Shown: piece after piece, positions 54,795 through 64,000 of the stretch | How positions within the stretch are numbered: position 1 is the stretch's first letter | Layout: every line of letters starts with the position of its first letter | DNA from: Streptococcus tangpeifui | GTDB lineage: Bacteria > Bacillota > Bacilli > Lactobacillales > Streptococcaceae | Length of the DNA: 64,000 bases | Assembly: GCF_011038795.1 (NCBI RefSeq) | Contig: NZ_JAAKDU010000003.1 | Coordinates: 248,001 to 312,000, forward strand | Direction: 5' to 3' | The notes under the pieces: model-generated | The model's input: only the letters and a program-made list of their open reading frames with translations | The model's database searches: none | Told to the model about the DNA's origin: nothing | Position numbers and translations under genes: made by a program

Positions 54795-55028
54795 TCATAA
54801 GATACAAAGGGACGGCTCGCTTTAACGAAAATGCCTGACAGAGAAATAGAGACTTGACGCTGAGTGCTGGCACACAAGAAAAGTCATTTTTCTCCGAAGG
54901 AATTAGTCCCGTGTTCAATTCATAAGATACTAAGCCGTTAAGCACTCCAAATAAAATAGGGAACCTGACAATGAATCGCAGAGATTCAAGGCAGGTGAGT
55001 TTTTTCACAGGCGTGTAACGGTTTAATT
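54795..55028. repeat. Two tandem hairpin repeats, family 1, between folC and folE
   Basis: Unit A (54795-54918) and unit B (54919-55028) follow the layout of the array at 13.9 kb. Unit B is nearly the same as its middle unit but has changed outer pairs: CCGTT/AACGG and GCAC/GTGT, with middle ACCTG/CAGGT and inner GAATC/GATTC. Unit A has GTGC/GCAC inside and GACTT/AAGTC around it. Poly-T runs lie on the plus strand. Confidence 0.72.
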
Positions 55029-55042
55029 CCCTTCATTATACC

Positions 55043-56296
55043 CTATTGAAGGGAATTCTTCAAAAGCTCCCTGCGAACTTGGGAGATAAAATAAAGGGAA
55101 CCTGTTATCAGATAGAAATCTGCTGAATCTTCCTGATAAACCTGATTCAGCCAAGTCTTAAAATCAGCCACCCGCTCATAACCCTGAGGGTAATCAGCTA
55201 AGGCTAAACTATTGTGATAAGGAAAGGTTGTCACAGTGATCTGGCCTACTCCGTCTAATTTTTTCAGCATGGTAGCGACTGGTTTGGTATCAATGGCAGC
55301 AAAGAGAATCCGAATCTTTCGATCGCCATAACCTTTCTGCAGTAGTTCCACCAGTGCCTGAATACTTTCATTATTGTGGGCTCCATCAATCATTAGATTG
55401 GGCCTTAGGAGCTCTGTTCGCCCCAGCCATTTGGCTCTTGCCAATCCTTCACGAATCGCTTTATCATCCAACTTTGGATAGCGATCCTTAAGAAGCAAGG
55501 CTGTTTCAATAGCTAGAGCTGCGTTAGCCACCTGATGCTGGCCAGGCATGACTAAAGCTAAATCACTTATAGTCGTCGAGCTATTGCGAAAGGTCAAGGC
55601 CTTATCAGACATCATCAACGTAAACTCTTGCTTCCATTCATAAACAGGCGAACCAACTGTTTGAGCTCGCTCCAGAAAGACCTGTCTGGCTTCTTCCTGA
55701 GCTACAGCCATGACCAAGGGCTCACCAAGCTTGAGCACACCTGCCTTATTCTGAGCGATTTGGCTATAAGTCTCCCCCAGCACAGCTTGGTGATCCAACC
55801 CGATAGAGGGGCAGACAACAGCAAGAGCTTGGAAAAGATTGGTCGCATCATCGCGTCCGCCCATGCCAGCTTCAATAACAGCCAAATCAACAGGATGCAG
55901 GCGACCAAAATAAAGAAACATAATAAGACTGATAACTTCAAATTCAGTCGCAGCTTCTAAAGATTCTGGCAAGGCCTCGACAACTGGCTTAACCAATTTT
56001 ACACAAGTGACCAAGTCTTCTTTTGGCATCAGCTGACCGTCCACAGAAATCCGCTCCCTAAAATCAACAATATAAGGAGAAGTAAAGGTACCGACCCGAT
56101 AGCCTGCTGCTGTAAAAATATGCTGGAGATTATTGACCACCGAGCCTTTACCGTTAGTTCCGACCACATGAACAGCCTGCAAATTTTCTTGAGGATCTCC
56201 CAACTGCTCCAGCATCCAAGCCATCCGCTCGATACCAGGTTTAATCCCAAATTTCAACCGGCTGTGAATCCAAGCTAGTGCTTCTTGATAATTCAT
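55043..56296 (-). CDS. folC: Folylpolyglutamate/dihydrofolate synthase
   Basis: A 417-residue Mur-ligase-type enzyme. The ATP loop is GTNGKGSVV (near residue 45), then TSPYIVDFRERI and EAGMGGRDDATN; the C-terminal domain has IDGAHNNES. It adds glutamate to folates. First gene of the folate cluster; no other promoter was searched in detail. Confidence 0.95.
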   Translation of the reverse strand: MNYQEALAWIHSRLKFGIKPGIERMAWMLEQLGDPQENLQAVHVVGTNGKGSVVNNLQHIFTAAGYRVGTFTSPYIVDFRERISVDGQLMPKEDLVTCVKLVKPVVEALPESLEAATEFEVISLIMFLYFGRLHPVDLAVIEAGMGGRDDATNLFQALAVVCPSIGLDHQAVLGETYSQIAQNKAGVLKLGEPLVMAVAQEEARQVFLERAQTVGSPVYEWKQEFTLMMSDKALTFRNSSTTISDLALVMPGQHQVANAALAIETALLLKDRYPKLDDKAIREGLARAKWLGRTELLRPNLMIDGAHNNESIQALVELLQKGYGDRKIRILFAAIDTKPVATMLKKLDGVGQITVTTFPYHNSLALADYPQGYERVADFKTWLNQVYQEDSADFYLITGSLYFISQVRRELLKNSLQ

Positions 56297-56390
56297 CTCT
56301 TTCCTTCCTTAAAAGCTTTAAAAGTACAGGGGACACAAGTATCCTCATCGTTTGCCAGTATAGCACAGGGCAACAAAAATCCCGACTTAA

Positions 56391-57278
56391 TCAAGTTTTC
56401 TGCCTTTTTAGTAAAAGAATCTGACCGATAACAAAGAGACCAATCGCCAGCCAGATGAACACCAAGCCATAGAGCTGACCCTGACTGAGACTTTCCTTAA
56501 AAATAGTCAGGGCAATCAGGAGCTGAATGGTCGGATTGAGATACTGAATAAAACCAATCAAATTCAAAGGGGCTCGCTTGAGACTCTCCGCATAGAGCAA
56601 GAGAGGAATGGCTGTGACTATCCCCGATAAGGCCAGAAGGATATTTTCCAGCAGACTGTAACCTGCCAGTGTTTCATGACTGAAAAAAATCAAGTAGACC
56701 AGCACAAAAGGCAGAATAATGCCGGCTTCAAACAGCATAGCTACATCGCTGGATAGCCGGATTCCCTTTTTCAACAAGCCGTAAAATCCAAAAGTAAAAG
56801 CCAGTAGCAAAGCAATCCAAGGCAGGTGACCGGTCTGCCAGACCAAGACTCCCACCCCCACTGCCGCCATAAGAACAGCCAAGCTAGTAGCTGGTGTCAG
56901 ACTTTCCTTAAGAATAACGAGGGCCAAAAGCACCGAAACCAGTGGCATCATATAATACCCCAGACTGGATTCAGTCGCATGACCATTGGCTATCGCATAG
57001 ATGTAGGTCAGCCAGTTGATGGCGATCAAAAAGGCGGTTGCCACAGCTCGATAGAACTGCCGCTTGTCCAGCCAAAGCTCCCTAAACTCATGCCTATAGC
57101 GCTGACGGCTCTTGCTAATCAACATATAGACAGCCATAGTCAAAAGGGTCCAAATAATCCGATAAGAAAAAGTACTGTAAGCATTAACCCCAGCCAAGAG
57201 TTTCCAGTAGAGAGATAAAAAAGCCCAGAGCAGATAGGCTGATACTCCGAGCAAAAGTCCCTTATGCGTTTTAGTCAA
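56391..57278 (-). CDS. rarD: RarD/EamA-family transporter
   Basis: A 295-residue protein with about ten membrane spans in two EamA halves. The N-terminus [22 protein letters not shown] and [16 protein letters not shown] are typical of RarD. The start is placed at a TTG (57278), since GAGGAAGG lies eight bases upstream and TKTHKG begins relatives; an ATG at 57296 is possible. It overlaps thrB by eight bases. Substrate unknown. Confidence 0.83.
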   Translation of the reverse strand: MTKTHKGLLLGVSAYLLWAFLSLYWKLLAGVNAYSTFSYRIIWTLLTMAVYMLISKSRQRYRHEFRELWLDKRQFYRAVATAFLIAINWLTYIYAIANGHATESSLGYYMMPLVSVLLALVILKESLTPATSLAVLMAAVGVGVLVWQTGHLPWIALLLAFTFGFYGLLKKGIRLSSDVAMLFEAGIILPFVLVYLIFFSHETLAGYSLLENILLALSGIVTAIPLLLYAESLKRAPLNLIGFIQYLNPTIQLLIALTIFKESLSQGQLYGLVFIWLAIGLFVIGQILLLKRQKT

Positions 57279-58131
57279 GACGAACACCTTCCTCATCAAC
57301 TGTCAGGACAAAGGTTTGACCGTCCAGTCCCAAGTCATCTAGGGCAGTTTTTAAGGCCGACCCTTCTCCTTGCGGGACCAAACTCATGACTGTCGGGCCA
57401 GCCCCTGATAAGTAGGTTGCATAAGCTCCGAACCCTTGAGCGAGATCCTTAATCGGAGCGAATTCCTTGACTAATTTTTGACGATAAGCCTCATGGAAAC
57501 GATCCCCTTGGATAGCCTTACCAGCCGTCAGCAAGTCTCCTGTTAAAAGACCGGCAATCGCCACATTGGCGATTGAGGAGGCCGCTACAGCTTCCTTATA
57601 AGCCATAGAAGTCGGCAGAACACCTCGGCTGTCACTGGTTTTTAATTCATAGTTGGGAATAAAAGCGACGAAATCGCAGGCAGGAAAATCAGCTCTAACA
57701 CCAGAAACTTGTCCATTAACATAGGAAGCAACCACTAGCTTGCCGAAGATAGCTGGTGCAACATTGTCCGGATGACCTTCAATCTCTGTGGCTAAACGGA
57801 GCTTTTCCTGTTTGGAGAGATGTAACTGTGCTAATTGATCGGCTAGCTCAATCCCTGCTACAATAACTGAACTAGAGGATCCAAGTCCCCGAGCCAGAGG
57901 AATATCGGAAATCATCTTAATGCGATGAGGGGTCAAATTAGGGGCGACCTTTAGAGCCGTTTTAACCAAAAGGTTATTAGCATCAGTTGGTATATCCCCC
58001 AAATCATGTTCAACTTGCCAGTCAGAACTAGTCTCAAGCACCTCAATAGTCAAATATTTAGAGAGAGCCACTCCCACCGAATCAAAACCCGGACCTAGGT
58101 TGGCCGACGTTGCCGGAACTGTAATTTTCAT
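57271..58131 (-). CDS. thrB: Homoserine kinase
   Basis: A 286-residue GHMP kinase. The ATP-binding loop is [16 protein letters not shown] (about residues 79-94), with the N-terminal [16 protein letters not shown] and C-terminal [11 protein letters not shown]. It phosphorylates homoserine for threonine synthesis. One base separates it from hom. Confidence 0.95.
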   Translation of the reverse strand: MKITVPATSANLGPGFDSVGVALSKYLTIEVLETSSDWQVEHDLGDIPTDANNLLVKTALKVAPNLTPHRIKMISDIPLARGLGSSSSVIVAGIELADQLAQLHLSKQEKLRLATEIEGHPDNVAPAIFGKLVVASYVNGQVSGVRADFPACDFVAFIPNYELKTSDSRGVLPTSMAYKEAVAASSIANVAIAGLLTGDLLTAGKAIQGDRFHEAYRQKLVKEFAPIKDLAQGFGAYATYLSGAGPTVMSLVPQGEGSALKTALDDLGLDGQTFVLTVDEEGVRLD

Positions 58132-58132
58132 C

Positions 58133-59419
58133 TTAGTCTCCCAATACCTTAAAGCTGTTCAAGAGAGTAAAATCACTTTGGGCTTTTAATTTTGCCTTGA
58201 CATTTTCTAATTGGGTCAGACTGAGAGCGTGGGTCACAATAACAATCTGTGCTTTTTGGCCATCTCCTCTTTGTTGCAGAACTTGGGAGAAGGAAACATC
58301 TTCGCCATTGAAGATTTCAGCCAAACGCAAGATTTGCCCCTTCTTGTCTGGAACAGTCAAAGAGAAATAATAGCCACTCTTGACATCAGCTGGATTAGCC
58401 AACTGAGTTGGACGGCTGAATTCATTGAAAGATTTACCAACATTACCGTCTACAATACGGCGGCCAATGCGGATAATATCTGCTACAACCGAAGTCGCTG
58501 TTGGTTTTTGCCCCGCACCAGGACCGTAATACATAGACTCACCGATACCGATGGACTCAACAAAGACAGCATTCATAACACCGTTGACACTAGCCAGAGG
58601 ATGCTCCTTAGGCAAGAACGTTGGAGACACTTGGGCAGAGATGCCAGAATCTGTCTCACGAACATCACCAACCAACTTGATGACATAGCCTAATTCTTGA
58701 GCGACTGCAACATCATCAGGTGTAATGGTGGAAATGCCTTGATGACTGACATCCTCAAAATCAATGGTCATGCCAAAGCCAAACTGGCTGAGAATCACCG
58801 CCTTGTAAGCAGCGTCGATTCCTTCCACATCATTGGTCGGGTCGCTTTCTGCATAACCCAGCTCTTGAGCAGTCTTCAAAGCGTCTTCGTAGGTCCAGCC
58901 TTCATCAACCATCTTGGTCATCATAAAGTTAGATGTCCCATTGAGCACACCCAAAATGCGTGTCACCTTGTCTGACGTTAAAGAATTAGCCAATGTCCGT
59001 AGAACTGGAATACCACCTGCCACGGCCGCTTCATAGTAGAAAGCCAAACCCTTGTCTTTAGCTAGACCAATAATGTCCTTACCGTGGGTAGCAATCAGGT
59101 CCTTATTGGCGGAAACCACATGTTTGCCTGCTTCCAAAGCCTTAGTGATAAAAGTCTTGGCTGGTTCAATCCGCCCCATCAATTCAACGACGATGTCAAT
59201 TTCTGGATCTTTTACAATGTCATCAACATTGGTGACAAAATGATAATCATGACCGGCTGCTAAAAGACGGTTCTTTTCATCATCGTCCTTGACCAAGACC
59301 TTAGCAATAACAAACTCATCCTTAGCTGCTGCTGTAATTTTATCCCCATTTTCCTTGAGCAAAAATGGGATCCCGCTAGCAACTGTCCCAAAACCTAACA
59401 ATCCAATTTTTATAGCCAT
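58133..59419 (-). CDS. hom: Homoserine dehydrogenase
   Basis: A 428-residue enzyme: NAD(P)-binding [11 protein letters not shown], catalytic region [11 protein letters not shown] and GGIPVLRTL, the [10 protein letters not shown] motif, and a C-terminal ACT domain (from about 345) for threonine feedback. It reduces aspartate semialdehyde. It diverges from mvaA. Confidence 0.96.
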   Translation of the reverse strand: MAIKIGLLGFGTVASGIPFLLKENGDKITAAAKDEFVIAKVLVKDDDEKNRLLAAGHDYHFVTNVDDIVKDPEIDIVVELMGRIEPAKTFITKALEAGKHVVSANKDLIATHGKDIIGLAKDKGLAFYYEAAVAGGIPVLRTLANSLTSDKVTRILGVLNGTSNFMMTKMVDEGWTYEDALKTAQELGYAESDPTNDVEGIDAAYKAVILSQFGFGMTIDFEDVSHQGISTITPDDVAVAQELGYVIKLVGDVRETDSGISAQVSPTFLPKEHPLASVNGVMNAVFVESIGIGESMYYGPGAGQKPTATSVVADIIRIGRRIVDGNVGKSFNEFSRPTQLANPADVKSGYYFSLTVPDKKGQILRLAEIFNGEDVSFSQVLQQRGDGQKAQIVIVTHALSLTQLENVKAKLKAQSDFTLLNSFKVLGD

Positions 59420-59478
59420 AATTTTACCTCATTAACGAATATTGATACCTCCCCATTATAACAAAATCCCTTGGGAAG

Positions 59479-59507
59479 TTACAGAAAATCAGCGCTTATG
59501 GTATAAT
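59479..59507 (+). promoter_or_regulatory. Promoter of mvaA
   Basis: TTACAG (59479-59484), 17 bases, TATAAT (59502-59507), with an extended -10 TATGG before it. It lies 35 bases before the mvaA start. Confidence 0.55.
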
Positions 59508-59542
59508 TCAAGAAGAAATGACGAACAAAAAAGAGGACAAAC

Positions 59543-60805
59543 ATGGTATCTTGGACAGGATTTGCTAAAAAGAGCCCGCAGGAGCGGCAGCAAGCTCTCA
59601 AAAACAATCAGGCATTATCTCAAGCGAGCTTCGAAAAATTAAATAAGGAAGAGCTTCTTCCGCTTGAAACTGCCAATCAGATGGCAGAAAACTTGATTGG
59701 TCGGCTAGCCTTACCGATGAGTTTGGCGCCTGATTTCTTAGTCAATGGCCAGACCTATAATCTCCCCATGGTGACTGAAGAGCCTTCTGTCGTAGCTGCT
59801 GCTTCCTATGCAGCTAAACTCATTAAACGCTCAGGCGGCTTCACCACCGAGATCCATCAGCGGCAGATGCTGGGGCAGGTTGCGCTTACGGGCTGTAATG
59901 ATTGGCAGTCAGCCAAAGAAGCTATTCTAGCTCGCAAGGCAGACCTAATTGACTTGGCAAATCAAGCTCATCCTTCCATCGTTAAGAGAGGTGGCGGTGC
60001 CAGAGAGCTGACCGTAGAAGAAAAAGAAAACTTCCTCATCATCTATTTAGCAGTCGATACTCAGGAAGCTATGGGAGCCAATATGGTCAATACTATGATG
60101 GAAGCCCTAGCGCCCAAACTAGAAGAGCTTTCTGGCGGACAAAGCCTCATGGCCATTCTATCCAATTATGCAACGAATAGTTTGGTGACCGCCCAATGTG
60201 CAGTTGACTTACGCTTTCTCAGCCGTAACAAAGAAGAAGCTGAGAAACTAGCTGAGAAGCTGGAGCAAGCCTCCCAACTGGCCCAAATTGACCCTTATCG
60301 AGCGAGTACCCATAACAAGGGGATCTTTAACGGTATTGATGCCTTAGCTTTGGCCACTGGCAATGACTGGCGGGCTATTGAAGCAGGCGGTCACACCTAT
60401 GCTGCTGCTTCTGGCTCCTATCGTGGGCTTTCACAATGGACCTATGATAGAGAGGCAGGTAAAGTTAGGGGAAATCTGACCCTGCCCATGCCAATCGCGG
60501 CCAAGGGCGGATCTATTGGTCTCAATCCCAGTGTTAGCGTTGCTTTTGACCTGCTAGGGCAGCCAGATGCAAAAACTCTGGCTGGACTTATCGTTTCTCT
60601 GGGTCTGGCTCAAAATTTCGCTGCCCTCAAGGCCTTGGTCGGGAAGGGCATTCAGGCTGGTCACATGAAGCTGCAGGCCAAATCCCTAGCCTTGCTGGCT
60701 GGAGCAACTGAAAAAGAGATTCCATCGCTCGTTCAAAAGCTCCTAGCAGCCCAGCATCTTAACTTGGAAACTGCTCAAAAAATTTTAGCTGATATCAGAA
60801 AATAA
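59543..60805 (+). CDS. mvaA: Hydroxymethylglutaryl-CoA reductase, class II
   Basis: A 420-residue enzyme of the mevalonate pathway. It has ENLIGRLALPMSLAPDFLVNG (the catalytic glutamate), GANMVNTM, the lysine in HNKGIFNG, and GGSIGLNPS. Many streptococci have mvaS beside it; here hom diverges on one side and an acyltransferase gene converges on the other, so mvaS must be elsewhere. Confidence 0.95.
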   Translation: MVSWTGFAKKSPQERQQALKNNQALSQASFEKLNKEELLPLETANQMAENLIGRLALPMSLAPDFLVNGQTYNLPMVTEEPSVVAAASYAAKLIKRSGGFTTEIHQRQMLGQVALTGCNDWQSAKEAILARKADLIDLANQAHPSIVKRGGGARELTVEEKENFLIIYLAVDTQEAMGANMVNTMMEALAPKLEELSGGQSLMAILSNYATNSLVTAQCAVDLRFLSRNKEEAEKLAEKLEQASQLAQIDPYRASTHNKGIFNGIDALALATGNDWRAIEAGGHTYAAASGSYRGLSQWTYDREAGKVRGNLTLPMPIAAKGGSIGLNPSVSVAFDLLGQPDAKTLAGLIVSLGLAQNFAALKALVGKGIQAGHMKLQAKSLALLAGATEKEIPSLVQKLLAAQHLNLETAQKILADIRK

Positions 60806-60813
60806 CCCCAACG

Positions 60814-60849
60814 CTAAAAGGACTTAAGCTGTCGCTTAAGTCCTTTTAG
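60814..60849. terminator. Bidirectional terminator
   Basis: CTAAAAGGACTTAAGC pairs perfectly with GCTTAAGTCCTTTTAG around a four-base loop. It separates mvaA from the leftward acyltransferase gene. Confidence 0.8.
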
Positions 60850-60928
60850 TCTTCTTAAAAAGAAGACCAAGCTGGTGTTATTCATTATAAGTCACCCACT
60901 ACACTTGACAATGAGCCTCTTAAAAATG

Positions 60929-62767
60929 CTATTTCGAGATAGTATCTGCAATCACCTTGGTATAGGCAACAGCTCCTTGCTCGTTAGGGTGGGTCATATC
61001 CTCGCTCAATAACTGACCTTCCTTATCATGAGAGGTGGCATACCAATCAACAATATGTAGGTTATCATACTTTTGATCCGCAGCCGTCAACACTTGGTTA
61101 ACATCATTGGTCCAGTAGTATTGGGATTTTTCCAAATTGATATTAATCCAGTAAACCTGCCGACCACCTGCAGCCTGCATGACCTGATCAATCTGGTCTG
61201 CTGTCAGGGTTCCGCCGTTTTCATCCCGGTTAATGCCAATACCAATAACCAAGGTATCTAAGTCAGGATGATTGGCTACTGCCTCTTGAACCATCTCTAG
61301 AGTATGCTGAGGCTTACGACCGATCGCCCCATCAAAGAAGGCATTGGGAAAAACTTCCTGCAAATCATCGTAAGTCATAGCAATCATAGAATCACCCAGA
61401 ATGCCAACCTTCTTTTGGTTGACAATGTCGTACTCTTCCTGGCTAATTCCATACTTATTGAGAATAGCAGGGTCTGCTGGCGTCCCAGGTGCCTGCTGTG
61501 CCTGTCCCTGCTGCTTCATCTTGGCTTCATTTTGTTTGAGGTGGTCAGTAATCTTGTTTTGAGCAGAGGTCTTGTCTGGAGCCGTAAAGACTAAGAAGAG
61601 AGCACCGACTACCGCCAAAGAAACGAAGAGCGTGATAGGCCATTTGACAAGGGAAGTCCAAGCATGGCGCTTATCTTGATAAAAGCTCTTAATCTGCTGC
61701 CAAGTGATGCGTCGCAGAGGAACTTCTACCAATCGATAAGTGATCTCCGTCAACAGGACAACCAGAACTAGCGCAATCAGAACCGATAGAGGCGACTTGG
61801 GATTAGGCAATTTTAATTCTGCAAAGGTCAGAACTGGAATCTGCCAGAGGTACATCCCATAAGAACGCGTCCCCAGATAGCTGGTCACGGGATTAGACAG
61901 CCACTTGTTGGCCGATAATTTGGGGTGAACGATAATGGCAATCAGGACACAGCTGAGAAAGGAAAAGAGCCACATACCACCGCGATAAGTGAACCATTCT
62001 TGGTCAGGCAGAGCAAAGAAACAAATGGTCAAGACTACCAGAGTAATGATGCCCATACCATTGAAGATTTGACGGTCCCAACTGGAGAGTTTAATCTTTT
62101 CAACCTTGTCGCTGGGATAGATAAAGGCCAGAGCTGCCCCCATCAGAATCGAAAAGAGCCGCGTATCTGTTCCATAGTAAATCCTTGTCGGGTCCACATG
62201 GGCCTTGTAAAGCAGAGACATTTCCACGAAGGAAAGCAGCAAAATAATATCAAGGACATTAAAAATAAGCGTTCTGTTTTTGCGGAAAATACGCATGAGA
62301 ACAATAATAATCAAGGGCCAAAAAAGATAGAATTGCCCTTCGATAGACAGACTGTAAAAATGCTCAAACGGTGCCTCAGCTAGTAACTTAGCAAAATAAG
62401 ACCCCCCTTTAGCAATCTGCCACCAGTTATTAACCGAGAAAAAACTGGATAAGAAGACATGACGCATGCCATTGAGCAGATTGGGCTGGAAAAAGTACAT
62501 ATAAACTGTGCTCAAAAGCATAACGGCAATCATATTGGGGTAGAGCCGCTTAAAACGCCGCAAAAGAAAAGCCTTAACAGTAATCTTGCCAGTCGCTTCG
62601 TACTCTCTCAGCAACAGATCAGTAATCAAATACCCCGATAGTACAAAGAAGAGCGCGACGCCAAGATAGCCTCCCTTGAAAATTGCTGGATAAATATGGT
62701 AAAAAATGACGGCCAAGAGACCGATGGTTCGCAAGCCGTCAAAACCAGTAATGTAACGTTTTTTCAT
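60929..62767 (-). CDS. OatA-like acyltransferase with SGNH domain
   Basis: A 612-residue protein. The N-terminal acyltransferase-3 domain (about 1-380) has around ten or eleven spans, with FDGLRTIGLLAVIFYH and FFVLSGYLITDLLL. An extracellular SGNH-type esterase domain follows (about 450-610): GILGDSMI, GIGINRDENG and the catalytic pair in DMTHPNEQG. OatA enzymes O-acetylate muramic acid and give lysozyme resistance; other family members modify surface polymers. The ATG at 62767 follows AAAGGA. Confidence 0.88.
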   Translation of the reverse strand: MKKRYITGFDGLRTIGLLAVIFYHIYPAIFKGGYLGVALFFVLSGYLITDLLLREYEATGKITVKAFLLRRFKRLYPNMIAVMLLSTVYMYFFQPNLLNGMRHVFLSSFFSVNNWWQIAKGGSYFAKLLAEAPFEHFYSLSIEGQFYLFWPLIIIVLMRIFRKNRTLIFNVLDIILLLSFVEMSLLYKAHVDPTRIYYGTDTRLFSILMGAALAFIYPSDKVEKIKLSSWDRQIFNGMGIITLVVLTICFFALPDQEWFTYRGGMWLFSFLSCVLIAIIVHPKLSANKWLSNPVTSYLGTRSYGMYLWQIPVLTFAELKLPNPKSPLSVLIALVLVVLLTEITYRLVEVPLRRITWQQIKSFYQDKRHAWTSLVKWPITLFVSLAVVGALFLVFTAPDKTSAQNKITDHLKQNEAKMKQQGQAQQAPGTPADPAILNKYGISQEEYDIVNQKKVGILGDSMIAMTYDDLQEVFPNAFFDGAIGRKPQHTLEMVQEAVANHPDLDTLVIGIGINRDENGGTLTADQIDQVMQAAGGRQVYWININLEKSQYYWTNDVNQVLTAADQKYDNLHIVDWYATSHDKEGQLLSEDMTHPNEQGAVAYTKVIADTISK

Positions 62768-62965
62768 GTCCCAATCCTTTATGCAAAAGCTGTTGTCATC
62801 AAAATATAACATAAAATAGCGGACTAGGCAAATCTGTTTAAGGTTGAAGATCGAAATAACATAAAGCTCTCATATTCTGGCGAGGCTGGACTTTTTATAC
62901 GTAATCTTCAGAGATTACAATGCTTTGTGGGTGAGGGCTAAGCTATCATGGCTGTTTGTCCCAGA

Positions 62966-63246
62966 CTCCACTGCTGGCTGGTTTTTCTGCTGCCACAAGA
63001 CCAAAGCGGAAAAACAAATGTGATGGACATCGTTCATCTTATTTCCAACCTCAAAAGCTCCCCACCCCCTTTGAGAGTATGCGGGGGTGGGTTAAAAAGG
63101 TCTGGGAGACCTTTTTAATCGGGAAATGGAGCTTGCAAAGCAAGTGTCAAAAACGGTCTTGAGAGAGACCGTTTCAGGTCACCACCGTAAAATTAGATCG
63201 TGGTGAGAACTAAAATTTTCAATTTTTGAGTTGACCCCACTCCCAT
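62966..63246. repeat. Hairpin repeat, family 2 (right module)
   Basis: About 280 bases match the right module at 21903-22194, starting at CCACTGCT and ending at CCCACTCCC. Here the stems are AAAAAGGTCT/AGACCTTTTT, CGGTCT/AGACCG and CACCAC/GTGGTG. Several pairs are better than in the other copy. No gene lies within 62813-63370. Confidence 0.65.
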
Positions 63247-63370
63247 CCTAATAATGAGTCACTTTTCATTCTGTTCTGGCTAACGCAAAAGATAAAGCAG
63301 TCAGTGCTTTTTATCATCCAACAAATTCCTCGGCCTCTCATGCTCAGACATTTTTCAAAGACCTTATTCA

Positions 63371-63577
63371 CTAGTAGGCAGAATCTCCATCTTCTACGGG
63401 TGTGACGACCGGCTGGCCGTCCTTATCCAAGAGAGGCGTCAAACCACCGCCGGAGCTAGCACTGTGCCATAGATAGTTGACACCTGTCTTGCAATCAATC
63501 CAAATCTCAGTAATGTTATTCATCGCGGCCCTTTCTGAGAATATCTTCTTAAACCGCTTATCTTTGCTAGATTTCAT
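63371..63577 (-). CDS. DUF6440-family small protein
   Basis: A 68-residue protein with ITEIWIDCKTGVNYLWH and GGGLTPLLDKDGQPVV, the conserved core of DUF6440 proteins, which occur in Firmicutes and their phages. The function is unknown. The start is preceded by GGAGG. Confidence 0.8.
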   Translation of the reverse strand: MKSSKDKRFKKIFSERAAMNNITEIWIDCKTGVNYLWHSASSGGGLTPLLDKDGQPVVTPVEDGDSAY

Positions 63578-63737
63578 TAGAACACCTCCAATTTTTATAC
63601 CTATTATAACAGAAAGCTCCTCTGCATAATTTTAAATGGCTATTAAAAAATCATTTGCACACTTTTTAGTTGACCTTCGTTTTTTATAAATGTATAATCT
63701 AGTTATCAAGACTAGATGACAGGGAGTAGTTAAACAA

Positions 63738-64000
63738 ATGACAAGCACTTATCCTAAATGGACTGATTTGCCCCAGCTGGACCTCTACTTAGATCAGGTC
63801 CTGCTCTACGTCAATCAAGTCACTAAGCCGTTAGCAACAGCAACAGACAAGGGACTGACGGCTTCTATGATTAACAATTATGTCAAGCACGGTCTGGTCG
63901 AAAAGCCTGTCAAGAAAAAATACAGTCGCAAGCAGCTGGCCCGTCTGATTGCTATCACGACTTTTAAGCCTGTCTTTTCTATTCAGGAGCTCAGTCAAGT
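63738..64000 (+). CDS. DUF1836 protein (3' end outside window)
   Basis: The first 87 codons are present. DLYLDQVLLYVNQV, TASMINNYVKHGLVEKPVKKKYSR and LARLIAITTFKPVFSI match DUF1836, a probable DNA-binding domain of unknown role. The start follows AGGGAG by about 11 bases. The stop lies past 64000. Confidence 0.8.
   Translation, partial: MTSTYPKWTDLPQLDLYLDQVLLYVNQVTKPLATATDKGLTASMINNYVKHGLVEKPVKKKYSRKQLARLIAITTFKPVFSIQELSQ

Overview
The window looks like chromosome from a low-GC Gram-positive coccus, most probably a Streptococcus of the mutans/sobrinus/downei type. The evidence is gene content and order: murB next to potABCD, a folC-folE-folP-folB-folK cluster, pstSCAB-phoU with a PhoB/PhoR pair, degradative HMG-CoA reductase, strong AAGGAGG ribosome sites, and a DUF1836 gene. 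The species cannot be settled from the sequence alone. No rRNA, tRNA, CRISPR array, prophage or intact insertion sequence was seen.

Layout. 1-4.9 kb: a carbohydrate locus with a GH38 alpha-mannosidase (cut by the window edge), fructose-family PTS EIIC, EIIB and EIIA, and a divergent PRD/PTS-type activator. 5.2-23.5 kb and 31.4-41.3 kb: two accessory stretches full of NAD(P)H-, flavin- and quinone-type redox enzymes (NmrA-like reductases, zinc-free MDR oxidoreductases, an Old Yellow Enzyme, a disulfide-oxidoreductase-like flavoprotein, flavodoxins, an aldo/keto reductase, ABM monooxygenases, CMD and cupin proteins). Each small group has its own LysR, Rrf2, MarR, OhrR, MerR or PadR regulator. 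These stretches also hold many decayed gene pieces (SDR, RarA, cupin twice, alpha/beta hydrolase, MDR oxidoreductase, ABC-class ATPase) and several families of structured intergenic repeats.

23.8-31.2 kb: a tightly overlapping seven-gene phosphate operon (pstS-pstC-pstA-pstB-phoU-phoB-phoR) behind a clear Pho box, with a divergent PAP2 phosphatase. 41.3-45.7 kb: a sucrose-type locus (GH32 hydrolase, PTS EIIBC, LacI regulator) with two palindromic operators bracketing the promoter. 46.2-59.4 kb: housekeeping genes, namely LtrA, potABCD, murB, the folate operon, RarD, and hom-thrB. 59.5-64 kb: mvaA, an OatA-like acyltransferase with an SGNH domain, a DUF6440 protein and the start of a DUF1836 protein.

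The most interesting signals are intergenic. A roughly 110-base hairpin repeat occurs as a three-unit tandem array (13.9-14.3 kb), as a pair between folC and folE, and as a divergent copy near 6.2 kb. Its stems change sequence from copy to copy while keeping pairing, which indicates selection on, or perfect copying of, RNA or hairpin structure. A second, longer modular repeat is present in three places. Two promoters with 19-base spacers carry the same MerR-type operator and appear to link a six-gene redox operon to a separate flavodoxin.
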